A stretch of 64,000 nucleotides of DNA. It comes from JAPOUP01 sp026708635. GTDB taxonomy: Bacteria; Pseudomonadota; Alphaproteobacteria; Rhodobacterales; Rhodobacteraceae. The notes under the pieces were generated by a model, which was not told the DNA's origin, made no database searches, and saw only the letters and a program-made list of their open reading frames with translations. Shown one piece after another: positions 17,404 to 24,731 of the stretch. Numbering within the stretch: the first letter of the stretch is position 1; each line of letters starts with the position of its first letter. Where the stretch lies: positions 1,302,001-1,366,000 of the forward strand of contig OZ241336.1 in assembly GCA_965200115.1 (NCBI GenBank), written 5' to 3'. The position numbers were made by a program, and so were the translations under genes.

Positions 17404-18351
17404 TCAGTTGGTTCCCGGGTGCATGGCCCGCGCCATTTTAGAGATCGCTTCGATATTGGCCGGTCCCGGTGTCAGTTCCTCGTAACGCAAGCCGATCCAG
17501 CGCCCGTTCCTGACCGCGTCGGTCTGTGACATTACCGGGTGTTCCTCCAGGAACCTGAACGTGTCTACAGCTCCGTTTCCGGTCTGGTAGTCGAGCAGAA
17601 TGAGGAATTCGGGATTGGCGGCGGCAACAGCCTCCCACGAAGTGCGGCCCCAGCTCGTGTCAAGATCATGTGTGACGTTCTCGCCGCCCGCTGCGGCAAT
17701 CATCGCATCCGGAATGGCGAATTTTCCGGCCGTGAAGGGTGCGTCCGCCGGACCATCCAGAAGAAACACCCTGGGTTTCTGCAGTTCCGCGGTTTGCGCC
17801 TTGATTGCGGCCAACTCACTCTTCCAACCCTTGACCAACTCCTCCGCCCTAGCCTCGACCCGCATTACCTTGCCCAACCTCACGACGTCGTCAAACAGCA
17901 GATCCATGCTGGCTTCGGGACGGTCCTTGTCCAAATGTATACAGCTCTCGGTCAGGATCATGGTCTTTATGCCGAAAGGCGCAAGCGTGTCAGGTGTCAC
18001 GTCCCCGCCTGGCTTCATTCCGTAATACCAACCAGCGAAAAACAGGTCGGGGTCAGCCGCGACAAGGTTCTCAACGGTTGGGTATTTCGGCGCGAGTTCG
18101 GGTATGTTTCCGCGCAGTGCGTCGAATTCCGGACTCGCCTTGTACCAACCGGTAATCCCGGTCAGTCCGACGATATGTTCCTGCAGGCCCAGGGCGAATG
18201 CCATATCGGTCATGTTCATGTCATGTACGACCAGCCGCTCAGGAGGCGTTTCGAACGTCAGGGCTTCGCCGCAATTGTCGACCGTCAACGCCTGCGCGGC
18301 ACCGCCTGTCAGGCCGACGATCAGTGCCGGAAGCCAGATTTTGGGCATCAT
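17404..18351 (-). CDS. Periplasmic binding protein of FecCD-type importer
   Basis: 315 aa from ATG 18351; AAGGA lies seven bases upstream, making this start better than the ATG 18366 that overlaps the ATPase stop. Signal peptide: MMPKIWLPALIVGLTGGAA followed by QALTV. FecB/TroA-like (class III) domains: RLVVHDMNMTDMAFALGL, YPTVENLVAADPDLFFAGW, APFGIKTMILTESCIHLD, and SWEAVAAANPEFLILLDY with NGRWIGLRYEELTPGPANIEA. No His-rich loop of ZnuA type is present. Ligand cannot be deduced; the Zur-like operator upstream suggests a zinc link. Confidence 0.83.
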   Translation of the reverse strand: MMPKIWLPALIVGLTGGAAQALTVDNCGEALTFETPPERLVVHDMNMTDMAFALGLQEHIVGLTGITGWYKASPEFDALRGNIPELAPKYPTVENLVAADPDLFFAGWYYGMKPGGDVTPDTLAPFGIKTMILTESCIHLDKDRPEASMDLLFDDVVRLGKVMRVEARAEELVKGWKSELAAIKAQTAELQKPRVFLLDGPADAPFTAGKFAIPDAMIAAAGGENVTHDLDTSWGRTSWEAVAAANPEFLILLDYQTGNGAVDTFRFLEEHPVMSQTDAVRNGRWIGLRYEELTPGPANIEAISKMARAMHPGTN

Positions 18352-18362
18352 GGGATATTCCT

Positions 18363-19148
18363 TCATGTTGAGACTTTGGTGTTTCGGATATCGAGCGCCG
18401 GGACCACCCGGCCTTCATGGCGAAAGCGCAGGTAATCGACGCCAAAGGTTTCCCGGACCTGTTCCGGCGTCAGTACCCTGTCGACCGGCCCGAATCCCGT
18501 CATCCGGGTCGACTTCATCAGCGCGACATGGGTGGCGAACGCAGGGATCATCACCAGATCATGGACAATCATCACCACCGTGATGCCAAGCTCGACCACC
18601 AGTGACAGCATCCTGCTCTTGGCGTCCGGATCCAGATGGTTGGTGGGTTCGTCCAGAAACAGGAGGGACGGATTTTGCGCAAGCGCCCGCGCGATGTGCG
18701 CGCGCTGGCGCTCGCCCCCAGACAGGACCGCCATGCGTTCATCGGCCAATGCACCGAGCCCGGTAAGGTCGAGAATTCGGTCAAGCTCGGCCGCATGTTC
18801 ACCGGCCGAGCGGTCGACCCAGATCGGGACCTGCCCCAGGGCAACATAGTCGCGGAGCGCGAAACGTCCGTCCGGCAGTTCCTGTTGGCCGACGACGGCG
18901 ATCATGCGCGCGCGCGCCCCGGCGGAAAGCTGTTTGAGGCTGCGGCCCCCGACCAGAACGTCTCCCCGATTTGGCCCCCTGATCCCGCAAAGCAGGTTCA
19001 TAAGAGTCGTTTTCCCGGCCCCGTTCGGACCGGCAATCGCCAGAATGGCGCCTTCGTCCAGATCGAAGGACACATCCCGCAAAAGGACGACGCCGTTCGG
19101 GGCCAAACATTCAAGGTTCCTGGCGGCCAGAAAGGTGGAGCCCGTCAT
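18363..19148 (-). CDS. ABC transporter ATP-binding protein (FecE/HmuV type)
   Basis: 261 aa. Walker A GPNGAGKTTLMN (near 40-51), Q-loop VVGQQELPDG, signature LSGGERQRAHIARALAQ, Walker B LLFLDEPTNHLD and H-loop VMIVHDL are all intact. First gene of the three-gene importer operon and the one nearest the Zur-like palindrome at 19409. A leader of about 250 bases separates it from that site. Confidence 0.9.
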   Translation of the reverse strand: MTGSTFLAARNLECLAPNGVVLLRDVSFDLDEGAILAIAGPNGAGKTTLMNLLCGIRGPNRGDVLVGGRSLKQLSAGARARMIAVVGQQELPDGRFALRDYVALGQVPIWVDRSAGEHAAELDRILDLTGLGALADERMAVLSGGERQRAHIARALAQNPSLLFLDEPTNHLDPDAKSRMLSLVVELGITVVMIVHDLVMIPAFATHVALMKSTRMTGFGPVDRVLTPEQVRETFGVDYLRFRHEGRVVPALDIRNTKVST

Positions 19149-20551
19149 CCCGGCACCCTAGGGGTGGGCCGGCAAATGTGCGACGGCGTTTGGGTTGCTG
19201 GCGGATACCGAACTTGGAACTTGACCGTTTTGTGGATCCCCGCCGATCGATCATTCGCCCAAAGCGGCCCCGGAATGCGCCCGTACCCTTCCGTCATCCA
19301 TGTGCCACGTTCGCGTCGCGCGCGCCGCCGGAGACGATCCGAATCGGTTAACAGCTGGGGTCGGATCGGCGGCTTTGTCATCGACTTTCCGGATTTCTGA
19401 TTCGTTACGTTATAATATAACCCAAACTCTACCGCAACGAAGATGCGGTCCCCTTTCGAGGTCTCTGAAAACCATCCGATCGAGTGGGTTTCTTCCCTCC
19501 CCGTTTCCTTGATGCCCGGGCCGGAAGTCAGGCAACGTCAACGGCGAAATTCCTTCAGGCTTTCCAACATGAGCGTCGGAATAGACGCGAACGGCCGGTT
19601 TGCAAAGTCCGTCCGGATAAATCCGTGACGAGCCGGACAACGACGCTCACCTACCCCTGTATCGACACATGGATAGTCCCCGCCAGGTTTTACCTGCCCC
19701 CGTAAATCGTTGCGCGGAAATCACGCCCCGTGCCTGCCTCTGGTTTACGCTAACGCCCTTCCTATTTGGATGAGGCGCATGCTCCATCCGGGAACGCCGT
19801 TTAATTCCGGTGCGCCCGGTACATCGCCGCTATCATACGAAATTGCACACTATCCCGACGGATCGATATATCATCGGATCCGCCGGGCCGGTAAAAAGCC
19901 GGGAGGCGCAAACTCATAAGCGCCAACTTTGTCCACATTGATATTTTTTCATGGTAATCACGGAATATGAAAAACCGAGTGAAGGCCAGGAATTCTGTCA
20001 TGAGCCCATCTGGACACATAGATCAATACCTGCGTACATATACGCAAAGCCTTCTTTTCTATATGATCCACCGAGCGTGACACCCGGTACATCAAGCAAC
20101 ATTTGTAACGAGAACTCTACGCAGTCATGCTAGTCGGGGTATGCTCGGGATAAGTGTAAAAGATGTCATAGGGCCCCGTTCGGACAGTTTCAGGCCGCCA
20201 ACTGCGGCAGGGTATAGCCCAGATTGTTGCTAATGGGCGCCTCTGGCTGATTCGCGCTCCTGAGAAGCGGTCAGAAATCCCGATTTTGCCAGCCAAGCGA
20301 GAACCAGGGCACCATCCGACACAAGCATGCGCCAACAATCTGGGATGCACCCGTATTGAGCCAAGCCAGTTGCGCGCGCCGTCAGAATGATCTACCGCTC
20401 GGATCGGGAAGGGGCGTTCACGGCCCTGCCGGAGGAATCCGGCGGTGAGGAAATTTATGGGATAGAACGGAACGTTCAAGACGTTTTTTGCCCGTATTCG
20501 CCTTATTTTGCGGCTTTTCGCGGCGATTCGGGAACGCGGGAAACATGGGTT
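19149..20551. other. 1.4-kb intergenic region: importer leader, then gene-poor AT-richer DNA
   Basis: 19149-19400 is the leader of the minus-strand importer; I looked for a cobalamin riboswitch and did not see one. 19430-20550 has only short frames without protein features, with AT-rich patches near 19930-20110. A 69-codon frame at 19710-19919 has no clear ribosome site. Confidence 0.4.
19409..19421 (-). promoter_or_regulatory. Zur-like operator over the importer promoter
   Basis: GTTATA-A-TATAAC is a perfect 13-bp palindrome and equals the core of the enterobacterial Zur box (GTTATAnTATAAC). On the minus strand TTGCGG and TATAAC, 17 bases apart, would place the -10 within the palindrome, as expected for repression. 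It lies 260 bases upstream of the ATPase start. Confidence 0.45.
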
Positions 20552-20639
20552 TGGTGCCCAGAAGAGGACTCGAACCTCCACGTCCATAAAGGACACTAGC
20601 ACCTGAAGCTAGCGCGTCTACCAATTCCGCCACCTGGGC
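20552..20639 (-). tRNA. tRNA-Leu (anticodon CAG)
   Basis: Read on the minus strand: acceptor GCCCAGG, D arm GGCGGAATTGGTAGACGC, anticodon stem-loop CTAGC-TTCAGGT-GCTAG (anticodon at 20605-20603), long variable arm typical of tRNA-Leu, T arm GAGGTTCGAGTCCTC, and discriminator A. The CCA end is encoded (20554-20552). Stems pair well, with one G-U in the acceptor. Confidence 0.95.
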
Positions 20640-21004
20640 CAGTGTCGCGGGGGCCCTGTGTACGCGGGCCTGTCCCCGAAGTCAACATACCCTGTCGCAC
20701 CAGGAAATCCGAAAATTCCGCCATTGGCGAAGGGATCCGAAACCGGAGCAGCAGGGCTCACGGCCGACCCTCACTCCGCGCGCGCCGGACTCCGGCACCG
20801 GTCGGTCGCGAAGCAAACCAAACTCGCCCAATTGCGGTATGCGGCTTGTTCTGCCGGGCATGTCAGGCTAGGCGTAAACGAAGGGAATTATAACCAATCC
20901 TAACCATCGCCCCTAAAAATGTTGCTACATTATAAATACAGTCCCCCGTTCCACAGTGAGGTGCAACACCCGATGTGGGTGAATCCCGGCTGAGGCAACG
21001 CATG
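20640..21004. other. Intergenic region between tRNA-Leu and IS30 remnant
   Basis: 365 bases without a credible gene. The first part must contain the tRNA-Leu promoter (minus strand). Confidence 0.35.
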
Positions 21005-22055
21005 ATGTTGCGAATCGGCCGGATGGCGGCGACAGTCCCGGTGTTGAGCCAAGGAGACTGTCATGCCCGAGGGCCAGCGCCACCTGACCCACCCCGGGAG
21101 ATGCCGGATCCACGCCATGGGGAAAAGCGGGCTCTCCGACGCGGCGGTCGCCCGCCGGCCGGGCCGTGACCGGACGACGGTCTGGCGCGGGGCGCGCCGG
21201 AACCCGGGAGAGCGCGGCTACCGGCACGGGCAGGCGCAGCGGAGGCCGAGGCGCGGCGGAGCGCGGCCCCGTCGGTCCCCGGGAAGATGACGCCGGAGCT
21301 GTGGCGCATGGTGGAGGAGCGGCTGGCGGAGGGCTGGAGCCCCGAGCGGATCTCCGGTCGCCTCCGCCGGGAGGGCCATCCGATGGCGGGGCGTCAGTGG
21401 ATCCAGCGGCACGTCCACGCCGACCGGAGGGCCGGCGGCCGGCTCTGGCGGCATCCGCGCCGCCGGGGAAAGAGGCCGAACCGGAAGGGCGGGGCCCACG
21501 CGGGCCGGGGCCACATCCCGGGCCGGGCGGACATCCCGGAGCGTCCGGCGGTGGTGGAGGGGAGGGCGCGGGTCGGTGACCGGGAGGCCGACACGATCGC
21601 GGGCGCGGGCACCGGCGGGGCCGTGGTGTCGCTGGTGGACAGGGCGTCGAAGTACACGCTCCCGCCGAGGTTCGACGGGAAGACCGCGGCCGCGGTCGGG
21701 GCCGCCATGACCGGCATGCCGGGATCCCTCCCCGTCCACACGGTCACGGTCGACAACGGCAGGGAGTTCGCGGGTCACGCCCGCGTCTCGGCGGCGCCGG
21801 GCGCGGACTTCCTCCTCCCGCGCCCCCACCACTCCCGGGAGCGCGGCCCGACCGGGCACACCAACGGCCTGGTGCGGGGGTACCTGCCCAAGGGCACGGA
21901 CTTGCCTGGAAAGTGGCGGACGCCGGGTGAGGGCCGTCCAGGACCGCCTGAACGCGCGTCCCGGAAGGCGCTTGGCTACCTGACGCCGGCGGAGGCGTTC
22001 CTTCGGGCGCGGCCTCCCTGAGGGAAAGCCCGGATCCGGGCTTGACGCGAAACAT
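21005..22055 (+). mobile_element. IS30-family insertion sequence, degenerate
   Basis: About 1.05 kb of extremely GC-rich DNA around a broken IS30 transposase. Approximate ends are ATGTTGCGAATC at 21005 and the inverse of ATGTTTCGCGTC ending near 22055, matching at 9 of 12 positions; these ends are tentative and no target duplication is evident. Confidence 0.6.
21063..22021 (+). pseudogene. IS30-family transposase, multiple frameshifts
   Basis: A strong ribosome site (AAGGAG) precedes ATG 21063. The N-terminal HTH is recognisable (RCRIHAMGKSGLSDAAVAR, GRDRTTVWRGARRNPGERGY). The frame breaks near 21235 and continues in the next frame with KMTPELWRMVEERLAEGWSP, RAGGRLWRHPRRRGKR, the DDE-region VGDREADTIAGAGTGGAVV, TVDNGREFAGHA and TNGLVRGYLPKGTD. 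It breaks again near 21920, where VRAVQDRLNARP is in another frame, and returns near 21960 for RKALGYLTPAEAFLRAR. At least three indels, so no active transposase. Confidence 0.85.
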
Positions 22056-22193
22056 GGAGGCTCCACGCGCCGCGGGTCGCCCGCGGCGCGCCCGCGGGCA
22101 TGCCTTGCGCCGCCCGGATCCCTCGCGTAGTCTCGTTCCGGATGGGACCGAGCCGTTTCCGTGCGGAATCGGGGGGGGGTCGGAGGGCGCGAA

Positions 22194-22264
22194 AAGCGCA
22201 ACGCCGGGCCCTTTCCTCCGCTCGGGCTACGCCCTCGCTCCGGGAAGGGCCCGGCGTTGCGCTT
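22194..22264. repeat. 20-bp perfect inverted repeat (long hairpin)
   Basis: Arms AAGCGCAACGCCGGGCCCTT (22194-22213) and its exact inverse (22245-22264) enclose a 31-base loop. There is no T run on either side, so it does not look like a terminator. It sits at the boundary between GC-rich IS flank and low-GC DNA. Confidence 0.8.
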
Positions 22265-22624
22265 CGGAGTGGCGCCGGCGTATAATTATTAGGCAAACTG
22301 TTCCAGAATTCACTCCATAAATTTTCCCGTCGGTCAGTAGGAGAGTCTACGTCAAATATTGTTGCGTCGCCCCTAAAGTGCGACCCAAGCCGCAGGGATT
22401 CACCCTGTATCAATTTCCACAGGCATGGGAAGTCATCACAGACCGAACTTGCGAATCAAGTGATGTCGCATACCTTCTACTTACGCTCTCGATCAGGATC
22501 AGAATTCGGGGCGGAGGACAATCTCTCCGGAATATGGTTGATGCTACATCAGGAAAATGGCACGCAAATATCACGAGCAGGAACGCAGTAATTACCACAA
22601 ATCATGTGTATAGGTCCATTGACC

Positions 22625-22710
22625 TAGAGTAAGGGTATTCGAACTCTCGAACCTGTTACAGTCCCTGGTTTTCGAAACCGAAGCATTCAACTACACTCTG
22701 CCAACTCTCC
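22625..22710 (-). pseudogene. Degenerate tRNA-Ser (CGA)-like sequence
   Basis: The minus strand reads GGAGAGTTGGCAGAGTG, then GTTGAATGC and TTTCGAAAACC, closely following the first half of alphaproteobacterial tRNA-Ser(CGA). A T-loop-like GTTCGAAT is present. The anticodon stem has a C-A mismatch, the T stem does not pair, and the first two acceptor pairs are lost. I regard it as a relic. Confidence 0.5.
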
Positions 22711-22766
22711 GATGATGGCAGATTATCGGCCCATTTTTATTCGTGCGCCATGCTGGCGCAGATATA

Positions 22767-22800
22767 AAACCGGGGCGGGGGGCGGTTTACGCCCCGGTTT
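22767..22800 (-). terminator. Terminator of the Cys-containing secreted protein gene
   Basis: On the minus strand AAACCGGGGC and GCCCCGGTTT pair over 10 bp around a 14-base loop and are followed by TTAT. It lies about 75 bases beyond the stop at 22877. Confidence 0.7.
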
Positions 22801-22876
22801 GTGTGCCAGCCAGGAACCGCTGGCAGATGGGCGAGATTGTCCGGTCTCAATACTGTTAGTTGCCCCAGCAACCATA

Positions 22877-23434
22877 CTAGTAGTGACTCCAACCCCCCCA
22901 GCCATAACTCTGCTGCTGTTGCTGGTTCCAGTATTCTTTATATTTCTCAATTGCAGCCTCAACGTCCGCATCCGTCAGTGGCGCACAGGAAGTATTCATT
23001 ATCGTGCCCAAATTTTCCTTGCAGCGTCGGATTTTATGGATGTCTCCATAATTGAGCACGGCATTATGTTCGCCAGCGCGCAATGTACTCACGCCCAAAC
23101 CTTTCCGGCACTCAGCGTGTACCCGACACCTCGAATACTTCATATGATGTGCTTCATTACTGACATTATCAAAAAAAGACGGATTGAGTGTATACGAGTC
23201 CCAACCAACCAATATTCCCTTACATTCCTGTCTGGTAAAGGCGTGCGATTTGCGCCACTCTTCAATACACAGCTGATTACGCCGATGAACAGACGTAGGT
23301 TCAACATAAGGGACAACAGGGCCCAAGTCGGGCAACTCGAAGCCTATATGTTGTGCCTTCGCATTCTGTGGCGAAAACAGGGCCAGCGTGATAGTTACTG
23401 CGAAGCAGCCGGTCAATGTCAAAAGTCTTTTCAT
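22877..23434 (-). CDS. Predicted secreted protein with six or more cysteines, unknown family
   Basis: 185 aa from ATG 23434 (MKRLLTLTGCFAVTITLAL), chosen because AAGG lies upstream at a good distance and the product then starts with a clean signal peptide ending at NAKA-Q. An in-frame ATG at 23458 is the alternative. The mature part has paired cysteines (LCIEEW, RQECKG, YSRCRVHAECRKG, IRRCKEN, NTSCAPL), suggesting disulfides and export, and ends in a Gln-rich, aromatic tail (YWNQQQQQSYGWGGWSHY). Codon use is more AT-rich than its neighbours, indicating acquisition. I do not recognise a family. Transcription is likely from the G16 promoter at 23495-23526. Confidence 0.65.
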   Translation of the reverse strand: MKRLLTLTGCFAVTITLALFSPQNAKAQHIGFELPDLGPVVPYVEPTSVHRRNQLCIEEWRKSHAFTRQECKGILVGWDSYTLNPSFFDNVSNEAHHMKYSRCRVHAECRKGLGVSTLRAGEHNAVLNYGDIHKIRRCKENLGTIMNTSCAPLTDADVEAAIEKYKEYWNQQQQQSYGWGGWSHY

Positions 23435-23494
23435 GATGTCTACCTTAATATTAAGCATGATAATTTTCCCCTCGAGTCTAGTTGACTACGTATT

Positions 23495-23526
23495 ATCTTA
23501 CCCCCCCCCCCCCCCCATTTTTTCAA
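23495..23526 (-). promoter_or_regulatory. Promoter with G16 tract in the -35/-10 spacer (candidate phase-variable)
   Basis: Read on the minus strand: TTGAAA (23526-23521), AAAT, sixteen G (23516-23501), then TAAGAT (23500-23495), overlapping GATAAT (23497-23492). The spacer is 20 or 23 bases, depending on which -10 is used, so the promoter should be weak at this tract length and improve if G are lost. It lies 61 bases or more upstream of the ATG at 23434. Confidence 0.55.
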
Positions 23527-23731
23527 GGGTTTTTCCCAGTAGTTGGTTGATGTCTGTCGGAAAACCCGAAATATTCGTATAACGCACTGCCGTCAAATAC
23601 CATGGTTTATCCGTAATGGACATGAAGGATTTGCCCGAAACGGAGTCCAGCAGGCGACCTTCCGGACCTGCGAACAGGAAACCGACTGAACCCCCCGGGT
23701 CCGAAACATCTTCATTGCTGATATTGAGCAC
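23498..23731 (-). CDS. Small open frame of unknown function, possibly a truncated gene
   Basis: 77 codons from GTG 23731. Composition looks like real protein (VGFLFAGPEGRLLDSV, GKSFMSITDKPWYLTAVRY, GFPTDINQLLGKTLEK), ending in Met and five Gly encoded by the G16 tract, then TAA. The open frame extends upstream to 23773 without an ATG, GTG or TTG, under the start of the NDUFA9-like gene, so it may be the 3' part of a gene cut by rearrangement. If translated, tract length would also change its C-terminus. Family not recognised. Confidence 0.35.
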   Translation of the reverse strand: MLNISNEDVSDPGGSVGFLFAGPEGRLLDSVSGKSFMSITDKPWYLTAVRYTNISGFPTDINQLLGKTLEKMGGGGG

Positions 23732-23753
23732 GAACCCACTGCGGAGTCGGTAG

Positions 23754-24731
23754 ATGTCAGGAATTGTTACGGTCTACGGTGGATCGGGATTTGTCGGACG
23801 CCACATCGCACGGCACCTCGCAAGGGAAGGCTGGCGGGTCCGTGTTGCCTGCAGAAGGCCAAACGAAGCGATGTTCGTCAGACCCTACGGCGTACCGGGA
23901 CAGGTTGAACCAACGTTCTGCAACATCCGCGACGATACGGGCACGGGCGCGGCGATGCGGGGCACCGACGCGGTGGTGAACTGCGTCGGAACATTTGACG
24001 CCAGCGGTGCCAACAGTTTCGAACCGGTGCACGTTCACGGTGCCGGACGTATCGCGCGGATCGCCGCCGAACACGGCATATTCCGCATGGTCCATATCTC
24101 CGCCATCGGTGCGGATGAAGCCGGCGAGAGCGAATATGCCCGTACGAAGGCGAGGGGTGAGCGGGAGATACTGCGGCACCAGCCAAAGGCGATGATCCTG
24201 CGGCCATCGGTCGTGTTCGGATCGGAGGACATGTTCTTCAACCGATTTGCCGGCATGGCGAAATTCTGCCCCGCGCTTCCCATTGTTGGCGCCGATACAA
24301 AGTTCCAGCCGGTCCATGTCGATGACCTCGCACGGGCCGCCTCCGCCGGCGTTCTCCGGCAACATTCGGGAGTCTACGAAATCGGTGGCCCCGAGATAAA
24401 GACCTTTCGGGAGCTCATGACCGACATGCTGGCAACCATCCAGCACCGGCGGATGATCGTCAACATCCCTTTCTGGGCCGCGCGGGTCATGGCCGGAGCG
24501 TTCCGGGTCGGCTCCACACTCTCTGGCGGTCTGCTCAGGGCACCGATCACCGGCGACCAGGTAAGTGGCCTTCGGAATGACTCCGTCGTGTCCAAGGGAA
24601 GCCAAACACTTGCCGACCTTGGAATCGATGCCACACCCGTTGGAGCGGTGATTCCGGAATACCTTTGGCGTTTCCGTCCGTCCGGGCAATACGCCGCGAT
24701 CAAGAACTCGGCCAGGAACCTGCGGGCGTGA
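23754..24731 (+). CDS. Complex I NDUFA9-like NAD(P)-binding protein
   Basis: 325 aa atypical short-chain dehydrogenase/epimerase. The N-terminal VYGGSGFVGRHIARHL dinucleotide motif is followed by VNCVGTFDASG, FRMVHISAIGADEAGESEYARTKARGE, and VVFGSEDMFFNRFAGMA with FQPVHVDDLARA. These match bacterial homologues of the NDUFA9/NuoX accessory subunit. Its 3' end overlaps the convergent uppP gene by 32 bases, and this pairing next to gltDB is, to my recollection, conserved in Rhodobacterales. Confidence 0.82.
   Translation: MSGIVTVYGGSGFVGRHIARHLAREGWRVRVACRRPNEAMFVRPYGVPGQVEPTFCNIRDDTGTGAAMRGTDAVVNCVGTFDASGANSFEPVHVHGAGRIARIAAEHGIFRMVHISAIGADEAGESEYARTKARGEREILRHQPKAMILRPSVVFGSEDMFFNRFAGMAKFCPALPIVGADTKFQPVHVDDLARAASAGVLRQHSGVYEIGGPEIKTFRELMTDMLATIQHRRMIVNIPFWAARVMAGAFRVGSTLSGGLLRAPITGDQVSGLRNDSVVSKGSQTLADLGIDATPVGAVIPEYLWRFRPSGQYAAIKNSARNLRA

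Larger units (their letters stand above)
22056..22766. other. Gene-free low-GC region with hairpin and tRNA relic
   Basis: Begins with GC-rich sequence including a run of nine G (22171-22179) and a long hairpin, then drops sharply in GC from about 22270. An 84-codon frame (22378-22632) has no recognisable features. The tRNA-Ser-like relic lies at 22625-22710. Confidence 0.35.

Noticed and set aside
19149..19400. Cobalamin riboswitch in the importer leader
   Set aside because: The conserved GCCACTG-type box and surrounding core were not found.
20117..20602. 161-codon minus-strand frame near tRNA-Leu
   Set aside because: It runs through the tRNA gene and has no protein features.
22171..22179. 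Third G run (nine G)
   Set aside because: No -35/-10 hexamers flank it and no gene start follows, so it does not share the phase-variable promoter layout.
22378..22632. 84-codon plus-strand frame in the low-GC region
   Set aside because: No ribosome site or motif; it also runs into the tRNA-Ser relic.
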